A DNA stretch of 64,000 nucleotides from Melampsora larici-populina 98AG31 (Eukaryota; Basidiomycota; Pucciniomycetes; Pucciniales; Melampsoraceae). The translations under genes were made by a program, and so were the position numbers. The stretch covers positions 1,796,071 through 1,860,070 of the forward strand of contig NW_006768772.1 of NCBI RefSeq assembly GCF_000204055.1, written 5' to 3'. A model generated the notes under the pieces. It was not told the origin of the DNA, did no database searches, and was given only the letters and a program-made list of their open reading frames with translations. Of the stretch, positions 56,265 to 64,000 are shown piece by piece (positions within the stretch are counted from its first letter, which is position 1; every line of letters begins with the position of its first letter).

Positions 56265-56508
56265 AATGTGTGGAGCTCTGCAATTCACTTGAAAATACGA
56301 TTCAGCCCCTCAGCACAACTGATGCAATCTACCTGATGCTTGGAAAGACATATTTCAACCTGTATGAACTCTGATCATTGCTGTGGATGGCAGAATATTC
56401 CGGGAATATTTTGTCTCTTGTAATCCAGAGATATGTAAAAGTTGTCACTTTTCTACTTGATTTTGATTCTCAACCTTTGTTTCAAACACTTGACATGTTA
56501 TTGGGTGT

Positions 56509-57131
56509 TTATGAATTAACAGTCATTTCAGATTGGACTTGAAGGTGAGCAAAGGCAATAGATTCAAAAAGCATGTAGTTGACGCAAGTCTTTGAAGATG
56601 CCAGTAGCAATCTCAAAGTCCAAGTTGTTCTGAAACTTGCAATACATTGCAGCCTTGTCTTAAACATATGAAGGAAGTCATAGATATGTTCAGTTTCCAC
56701 ATCACACCATGTCTGTAGCATTTTAGCACATCTGTGTGCACACACAAAAGACCCTTTAAAGATGTCTTCACAACAGGTATGTCTTCCCCTTGTCAATTGA
56801 GACATTGACACTAAGTTGACCCCAGCTTCTGACAAAGGATCCTGCAAATACTATCACCAAATGTCCATTCACACAAGGGGATCAACAACAATCTCAGTCT
56901 AAATGCAACCAAAAGGCTTTTAACTTTGTCTCAAAACTCTCCGTGTGTGCACCTCAATGTGCTACAAGGGTACTGACATGGTGTCAGTAGCTTCAGTCTG
57001 GGGGAGGGCACAGGTTCCGCAACACACGGTATTGCTTCAATGCCAAGAATCATGTTGGCCATACCATCTTTACGCAGGACATGAAGTGTTGTGTTGTCAC
57101 CAAAATAAGAAGACATGTAATATGAATTCAT
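56509..57131 (-). pseudogene. Possible Ty1/copia pol scrap
   Basis: The minus strand at 56847-56509 reads AGVNLVSMSQLTRG near its start, close to the NLLSVSQL motif found between protease and integrase in copia elements. Upstream, 57131-56931 has FGDNTTLHVLRKDGM. The pieces are in different frames and nothing else matches, so this is a weak call. Confidence 0.35.
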
Positions 57132-57845
57132 TATATGTTGGAGTGCAAAACATTATAAAGTTTTTTACTACCTTAAATAAGATTAAACCTCAAAGGTTCC
57201 CACTGAAAACCAAAATTACATTTTTTGCTGCGTTTTAAATTTGAACTTTCTCATTTTTTCTCAATGTTCAACATATCACAAAATGGCTGTAAGAGAGAAA
57301 ATTTTCAAAAACTAAATTAGACTATTGATTGGCCATACTGTAAATATCATGAAAGGCGTGAATCTTAAAATCCCAGTTGGGTACATATTCAAATCAATAA
57401 GGATTGAGGATTGGTTTCTTGAAAAAAATTTGATGGATTTTCAATCTCATTATGGCTATTGTTTGGATTCCTTTTGCTATGCACTTCTCTTCTCCATGGA
57501 CCCCCCTGAAGCACATAACTCCAATACTACTTAGTTCAGCCCCCTGCGCTCAGGGGATCCAAAAACCAAAAAGATGGACACTTGCATGAGCTTTGGTCCA
57601 TACTCTTATCCACCATCAGGTCTGCTCATGGATACCACATAATTTCCCCTTTTTATTCCACACACCATCAGTTAGATTTGCCAGTCTTTCTATTGTTGAT
57701 TACTCCTTTTATTATACTTTTGCTTTCCACTGACACCATTTCATGACTTGTGCTCATCTTTTTTTGGTGTTTACCAATGGGATTTCCATGCGGCTTTTAT
57801 AGACAAGTCTTTGTTACCTCCATCTTCATGAATGTGTCCATTAAT
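57132..57845. other. Non-coding AT-rich stretch
   Basis: No gene or structured repeat recognised. Confidence 0.5.
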
Positions 57846-58051
57846 GGTACTCAAAGTTGTGTATACTTTGCTGTGCATAGTTTTTTTGTGTTTTTTTAGC
57901 AACTACAAACAACTTGGAAAAAGTATGTTTCTTGATTGAAGCTCAAAGATATGTAATTTTAAGCCAAAAACATAGTTTTCCCTGGTTGTGTGAATTTGTG
58001 AAAAAAGAAAACAAAACTATGCACAGCAAAGTATACACAACTTTGAGTACC
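57846..58051. mobile_element. 206-bp MITE with perfect 39-bp inverted ends
   Basis: The ends (57846-57884 and 58013-58051) are exact reverse complements over 39 bases, starting GGTACTCAAAGTTGTGTATA. The 128-base interior is AT-rich and non-coding. Perfect arms suggest recent origin. No unambiguous target duplication is visible. Confidence 0.85.
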
Positions 58052-58522
58052 GTAATTGTATGTACAACATCATCAAGAGCTTTTTAACAATAGTTTACAA
58101 AGTGTAGTCAATGTGAAGTCCCATTCTGATCCATGCTATTGATTTATTTTCCCCTAGTTTGCTACACAATTGTTATCTTTTGCTGGGTGATATCATTGTT
58201 GGCTATTGCAACTTTTTTTATTACACTAACAATACTTGGTCCTTTCTTACATTTGAGCCCCATTTTAGGTTATAAAAGAGCCAATACTATTTCCTACTGA
58301 GAATCAATTCCCCTCCCACACCACATAAATGATCTACCACCTCACAGCTCAGTGTGTTTCATCCAAAATTATACACACCTGCTCCTGCTAGCTCACCACA
58401 TTTCAATCAACTTTATCTAACCAATTTCTTTTTATTCCTTTCAATATACATTATCACTCAACCGTTGGCCCCTGTTAATGCGATTGCATCTCCTTTCCTG
58501 CCTTCATATCAACACTTAAGGT

Positions 58523-58634
58523 ATACAAAGTTGAATCTGGCCACGCGGCCAGATTTTTGGCCAGAAAATCCAAATTTACAGCCAAATGAAATCTGACCAA
58601 AGATCCAGATGTGTGGCCAGATTCAACTTTGTAT
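58523..58634. mobile_element. 112-bp MITE with 22-bp inverted ends
   Basis: The ends (58523-58544 and 58613-58634) are exact reverse complements over 22 bases, starting ATACAAAGTTGAATCTGGCC; the inner sequence repeats GGCCAGAT-like words. Non-coding. No target duplication identified. Confidence 0.75.
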
Positions 58635-60548
58635 CCCCTAACTGTTGTACTTTTGTTTTGTCTGTGGATCTGTGCCAATTCAAAATACTTACATACCTTC
58701 CTCCTACCTGTATGTGAATTGTGACTTGCACGTCTTTTGTTTGTCTCTGTAAAGCATCTCACTTTTGATCACCGGTGCTGTTGATTGTGGTACATTGAGT
58801 GAATTTGTGAAGCTATACCCCTTGTCCAGCCTTCAAGCTTGACATATTCATCTTTTCCATATTTGATTTTTGGCACAGTTTCCCATTTCTGCATTAAACT
58901 CTCTATGGTGCCATGCTTTGATTGAAGTCCTAATGTGCTGTGTCTTTTTACCAGTACTAATCTCAAGTGTCCTGAGTACTCCCAATTTTTATCCTTCATT
59001 ATGAATCCTTAAATATACATTTCTTTGCATAACACTGCAAAAGCTCCTCTCCATCATTGCCTCTAACATGGGGGCTTCTTTCCCCAAAGGTGTTCAATCA
59101 TGACACCTTGTGGGCAAATTGTGTCTTGATATGTGTAAGTTTGTAAATCAGCAGTCTTTGGAGACAATACAATTTGAATTTAGGCAATAAACAATTAGGG
59201 TGTGGTTTTTACAATTTCAATTGAGGTAGATGTGGAATATATCTTAGAATCACTATAAGACTGTTTTAAGATTATATGTATTAACATTGCTGGTGCAAGT
59301 GGTTGTAATAATCTTGGAATTCTGTTCCCTGTACATTATGATACAATATTGAGTTTGTTTTTATTTGGAGTTGAGGATGTCTGAGACTCATACTTGAGTG
59401 ACTACTAAGGCTTTGGGTGAGTCATAAACAAAATCAACTCTGTGGTGTATTTTGTTGGAGAGTTCAGGTTATTTTGTCTGCAACAGAATTAGGAACTCTA
59501 ACTTGTGAAGTGAACTGGTGCAGGCATGCCCGCATAGTCTCTAGTACATTCATAAGTGGAAGACCAAATGTTGTACGATCCCCTCTAAAGTGATTTACAT
59601 AATCATTGAAGTTCTGCAGCGGCGGGGCCAGGGTTTATCCCGAACCCAATGATTACGATTCTTAGGTGTCACTGTGGGGACCTTTCGCCCGGTATGGAAT
59701 ATGGCGAGCATTTGCGCGTCACAGAGGGACCGGTTAACTCTGATGAAATATTGTCATCAAAATCGAACCCACATTTGGCAAGGTCGGTCAGGTTCCAAGG
59801 AGACCCTCCGGTGAACGAGCGTGTCTGAATGCTATGGCCTTGCAGACACTTGTAAACAAGTGATGGAGGCAAAACTCTATAGGAACAGGCGGGCAATGTC
59901 GCAGTGCAAGACAGTATCCGAATGATATATTTTGGGATATAGGACTGGTTAGGAGGCGTTGAGCTGTTATCGTCAAAAGGTCCAGGGATTGCGATCTTTA
60001 CCAGCTCGATGGGCCTGGACGAAGTCTGATAACCGTTCACCAGTTCTCATGGAGCACTCGAAACATGGCGGAAAGTTCAGCCGGATCGTCCCTCGTTCAT
60101 CGGTTGTGATAAAAATTGTGAATTCTTTCCAAGTGTCGTGTTCTACCAGCTGAACCGTGCTGCGTCTACGAGATAATTGCGTTTTGAACTGGAATAGTAG
60201 AGGGAGCGTCTTGCAGAATTTGATGGTTTGCATTCAGCCGTCTCTCATATTCAGAAATCGAACATACCTCGCCATCTGTCCTCTACTACCCTCTCCCTTA
60301 ATCTGCATCGAGGATTGAGCTATAAAGGAAGTCACTATTGACCGTTCTACATCCCTTCTTAGTCATCCTCACCAATCATCACACTGCTCATTCTGCTCAT
60401 TCACAACTCCTCCCAAACCCCGTTGCTTGACAGACCCATCTTAATCATCCTTACCGGCTCGATCCTATTATCTCATCTTCAAATATCTTTGCTTCGCTCA
60501 GCCACTTCACCAGATAATACATCTTTTCCACCATCAAAAATACTTAAC
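58635..60548. other. Gene-free stretch upstream of the secreted-protein gene
   Basis: Mostly AT-rich. 59590-60240 is less AT-rich and holds two overlapping minus-strand frames (60233-59973 and 60040-59669) that could be parts of one decayed coding region, but no product is recognisable. The last 200 bases, C/T-rich, are presumably promoter and leader of the next gene. Confidence 0.45.
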
Positions 60549-61635
60549 ATGCGTCTTGCTTTCGTTGCCGCAGGTGCTGTCGTCATTGGTGGTACGTATT
60601 TTTTGAAACTTCATTAGAACCACAAGCAAATGTTCTTGAACTGACTCACGTATGTGTTTAGCCACCGTATCTGAAGCACGATCTATTCCTCCAAGTCCTC
60701 GTTCACCATCCAAGGTCATGAAGCGTCAAGCGTATCAGAATTCTAACTCAGCTGGTTCTGGGATGCCTGCAAACCAGGCTCACGATGGCGCACCCAACGG
60801 TAGCGACGGTCAAATGATGGGAGAAAACAATCAAATGATGGGAGAGAACGGTCAAATGATGGGAGATGGAAGTTCCTCTACTTACCAGGCCCCTGCGCAA
60901 CGCGACGCTCAACTTCCTGCAGCTCTTGGTGACATCGCCTCACAGGGACCCCTCGCCGAGTATGCCTCCGAATTACAAGATCTCGGTCAACGCCTTCAAG
61001 CTCTTGCAACACCCGGCGCCAATGGGAGCCCGGGACTTGCCAATAGCGTTTTCAATGGTCTCGCCTCTACCGGTCCAGCTGGTCAAGATATCGGTAGTAC
61101 CTTGAGCAAATTAGGTAGTCAGCGGAACGTCTTTGGTTCCGGAGGCATTGTTCCTGGTGCACTTACAACCCTTGGTTCTTACAACAACGGCCCCATGATT
61201 GGTGCTGTCCATACTAGCGGTGAAACCGGCCCCCCTGTGACGGGCAACCAAGGCTCGAACGCCAATCCAGCTCTTCTTTATGCTCCAGCCGCTATCCCTC
61301 AACCAATTCGAAATCTCCTTCCACCCATCCACAACCCATTAGGTCCAGGTGATGTCAACGTTACTACTGTACCAGCCAAAGAGAAAGGTGGATCTAGCCG
61401 TGGATTTCAAACTGGTTTTGGGGGTGATAGCTCGATGATCACGGCTGGTGCTCACGCTCCGAATGGCACAATCATTCCAACTGCAAATGTTGGCGGATCT
61501 GATGCTCTTGGAGGTTCAATTTCTGCTAACGAAGGGCCTAAGGGCATCAATATCAATTCGCTCGGTGCAAATGATACCAGTCACACCACATTGAACCCTA
61601 TGGCCGATGCTGCTTCTTACACTGCCAATCAATGA
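60549..61635 (+). CDS. Predicted secreted Gly/Asn/Ser-rich protein with short tandem repeats
   Basis: A 43-base first exon and exon 60662-61635, joined across intron 60592-60661 (GTACGT...TTTAG, phase 1), give 338 residues. The start MRLAFVAAGAVVIGATVSEA looks like a signal peptide with cleavage near SEA/RS. Lys-Arg in KVMKRQAY is a possible Kex2 processing site. Three tandem copies of (G/N)QMMG(E/D) units follow, then a Gly/Asn/Pro/Ser-rich, cysteine-poor body with no recognised domain. Rust fungi secrete many such lineage-specific proteins, some acting at the host interface and others in the cell wall; which applies here is unknown. Nothing suggests an enzyme. Confidence 0.75.
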
Positions 61636-62490
61636 AGGATTTGTCAACACGTAAGCTAACCTCCTTAAATATCATCAATTGCTATTAACACCCAAAGCAT
61701 TTCTAATCCTTTTTGCCTGTCTCTCACCCGCACACAGCCATCTTTAACTTACCTCTTAATTCCCTTACTTCAACAGTCTGTGTTCTGTTTGTCCTATAGC
61801 CATCTTGTATGATGGTTGCTTAATTACAATTGCACTCCTTATCGGTGTTCTGTCTCACAATTATTTCTGGGAATCATATTGGTCTTTTCTGCTATCTCTC
61901 ATCATTATCATTTGAAATTAATGCTTAGGGTATTTTTGCGTAACTGCTTTGAATCATGAGAGCCCACTTTCATATAAATCAAAGTCTTGTACAAACAAAT
62001 ATCCGCCAGTATACAGCGAGGTGCTACCCAAGCAAAACACATCGTGTCACACTTTCCTAACAAAGCATTTCACAAAAGAGGAGACCGTATAGACTTTGCT
62101 CACTGGAAATGGGTTCTACCTTAATCTTACATCTGCTGTACAAAGGAAAGCAGTCTACCATTTATTATATCTGTATGGCTGAAATATAAGCTCTGAAGGC
62201 CCGATATTAGACTCGATTTTGTGTTTCCCTTGTCCCCAGCTCTGATAAACGTGGCATTTATTTTGGTTACTATAAATCAACTAAAAAAGGTACCATTGCC
62301 TAGCTTTTCCAAAGTGTTAAACGATATTTGTGTTGTCGTTTCATGACTCGAGTAAGTCACTCTAGGAACTCGTTAGATAAGGACTTAGTGTTAGTGTCTT
62401 TGCGCCGTTCATCTAAAATATATCTTTTGGTTCATCATTCTTTGGGTCTTTGTAATGAAGGTATAAAACAATTGTATGTAGTTTACAATA
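61636..62490. other. 3' flank of the secreted-protein gene
   Basis: T/C-rich, likely 3' untranslated sequence followed by AT-rich spacer. No gene seen. Confidence 0.5.
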
Positions 62491-62702
62491 GGGGGTTTCA
62501 AGTCAAGATATTTTTGTGAATTTTTTTATGAAACGGACAAGTTTTCAAAATTTTACGGTGTTTTTTTCTGAAAATATATGGTCAACATCATTCGGGACAC
62601 CTTTTTAGGTGTCCCAAATTTTTGGAATTTACGTGAAATCTTATGGTTTTGGACAACTTGTTGTACTGTAAGATACCGTAAAATTTTTGACTTGAAACCC
62701 CC
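62491..62702. mobile_element. Mariner/Stowaway-like MITE, copy 1
   Basis: Inverted ends GGGGGTTTCAAGTCAA are flanked by TA on both sides (62489-62490 and 62703-62704), the target duplication of Tc1/mariner elements. An internal palindrome, GGGACACC...GGTGTCCC, lies in the middle. 212 bp, non-coding. Confidence 0.82.
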
Positions 62703-62745
62703 TAATTTTGGATCTCCCAACACAACGGGAAAACTTGTTACAATA

Positions 62746-62947
62746 GGGGGTTTCAAGGCAGGATATCTTTGTGACAAGTTTTCAAAATTTTACAGTTTTT
62801 TTTCTGAAAATATACAGTCAACAGCATTTGGGACACCTAAAAAGGTGTCCCAAATTTTTGGAATTTATGTGAAATTTTGAAATTTTATGGTCTTGGACAA
62901 CTTGTTGTACTGCAAAATACCGTAAAGTTTTTTGACTTGAAACCCCC
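62746..62947. mobile_element. Mariner/Stowaway-like MITE, copy 2
   Basis: Same family as the preceding copy, same orientation, 43 bases away, again flanked by TA. The left end has a small change (GGGGGTTTCAAGGCAGG). The internal GGGACACC...GGTGTCCC palindrome is preserved. Confidence 0.82.
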
Positions 62948-63203
62948 TAATGAATTGGCATAAAAAATATTGTCTCATTGCTGTAGCTCATAAGAATTTG
63001 GGATGTTAGAAAAAAATCAAATTCATAAAATTTACGCAAACATTTATGAATTTGGGATTTCTTTTTTGCAGTCAAAGCTGAAAATTTTCTTGACCTGAGC
63101 ACCCCTAATAGGGGGTGTCAGATCCCTTTTTGTGACAAAAAAAGGTTAACAACACAAACCTTTTTACATTTTTGCTGTAAAAATATTTCCATGGTTGTAA
63201 TAT

Positions 63204-63345
63204 AGGGGGTTTCAAGTTGGGATATTTTGCGTAAACTTTTTACACAACAGACAAGTTTTTAAAATTATACAGTGTATTTTCTCTGCAAATATATGGTTGA
63301 CAGCATTTGGGAAAAAAAGGTGTCCTGAATTTTTTACATGTAGGA
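63204..63345. mobile_element. Mariner/Stowaway-like MITE, truncated copy 3
   Basis: Begins TA then GGGGGTTTCAAGTTGGGATA and tracks copies 1 and 2 through ATATGGTTGACAGCATTTGG, but the palindrome is eroded and the right end is missing. A related junction, CACCCCTAATAGGGGGTG, occurs at about 63101-63118. Confidence 0.65.
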
Positions 63346-64000
63346 TAAATTAAACTAGCTTAACAACAAGCCCGCTATGCCAGGTGATTTTTCTTGGACC
63401 CGTCAACCCCTGGCACAGGGGGCTTGCACATTAAATGTCAATTGTTGCATAACTAATAGGCTCCTTTTGGTGGGTGTTTTTTCACTTCACTTTTTCACCA
63501 CAAGTCACAAGTCCGTTTGTTCCAAAAAAAGAGTCAGATGAGCTCTATTGATTTCTGAAGGAAATGGCCTCTTCAGAATCTTGAGAGTGCTCATGATTGT
63601 GTTGATTCATTGAGGCTCCTTATTTTTGGATTTGAAATTTCAAACCCTAAGATTGTTATGTGTACCCTCAGAAAGGCTTGAGAGATGGTCAATTAACTCC
63701 CTGTAATGTCTTTGAACAAACTTGTTACTCGTTTCCCAGCTGTATTCTTGTGAGCTGGCACATTTTGATCCCCTTTTTTATGACAGAAGTTATGTACAAG
63801 ATGCTGAACTCATACCAGCCAGTTTCAGAAATAGGATCAAAGTAATATTGAATGAGTTAGGATGGATTGTATCCAAAAGTGACCCAAATTTCACTTTTGG
63901 GGGCTATTGGTCACACCAGAGATGTTGTTCAATGTGCAAGTCCCTTGTGCCTTGGCTTTGGGTTACCATGAGCTTTTGCACAATCAGACTTGGGTTGAGT
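63346..64000. other. Right flank without a recognisable gene
   Basis: No coding sequence or repeat structure supported. Confidence 0.5.

Noticed and set aside
59669..60233. A real gene on the minus strand at 59.7-60.2 kb
   Set aside because: Two overlapping frames are open, but they cannot be joined by good splice sites and show no recognisable product.

Overview
The window looks like part of a repeat-rich rust fungus genome (Pucciniales, probably Puccinia or a close relative). Host genes carry many short GT-AG introns of about 55-90 bp. The transposons (CACTA/TNP2, a MULE with OTU and Rtc4-like domains, hAT with a BED finger, a retroelement with a DIRS-type RT, an LTR element with gypsy-type pol) and a two-copy family of unknown proteins match what I recall from rust genomes. 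The species assignment is inference.

Layout. 1-7.2 kb: empty flank, then a complete MULE transposon (1467-7219) with matching terminal repeats and an 8-bp target duplication; it encodes a FAR1-like finger/DDE transposase joined to an Rtc4-like region and an OTU protease-like domain. 8-11.4 kb: a decayed hAT transposase (five in-frame TGA codons) whose intron is occupied by an 885-bp non-autonomous element with an 8-bp target duplication, then an 842-base gap. 11.8-20.1 kb: two divergent members of one unknown family (11874-15156 and 18967-20071), a minus-strand orphan gene (16231-17456) and several local direct duplications. 20.5-24.3 kb: a CACTA/TNP2 transposase. 24.9-28.7 kb: a small unknown gene, then fragments of three unrelated host genes in one orientation (membrane protein, myosin-motor chitin synthase, M17 aminopeptidase). 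28.8-31.5 kb: a truncated gag-RT retroelement.

33.1-50 kb is the host core: uba1 (ubiquitin E1), an orphan gene, a nudE-like gene and an apc4-like gene, all on the plus strand. The E1 starts the ubiquitin cascade that APC/C, of which Apc4 is a scaffold subunit, completes in mitosis; NudE works with dynein/Lis1 in nuclear migration. 52.3-56.3 kb holds an LTR retroelement flanked by AATGT that has lost its 3' half. 56.3-64 kb is mostly non-coding, with a possible copia scrap, several inverted-repeat elements and one gene for a predicted secreted repeat-containing protein (60549-61635).

A cross-cutting signal: nine in-frame TGA stops recognised in the decayed transposons fit CGA-to-TGA changes, and eight of them lie in a TTGA context, as expected from C-to-T mutation at TCGA. 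Host genes in the window use TGA as a normal stop.
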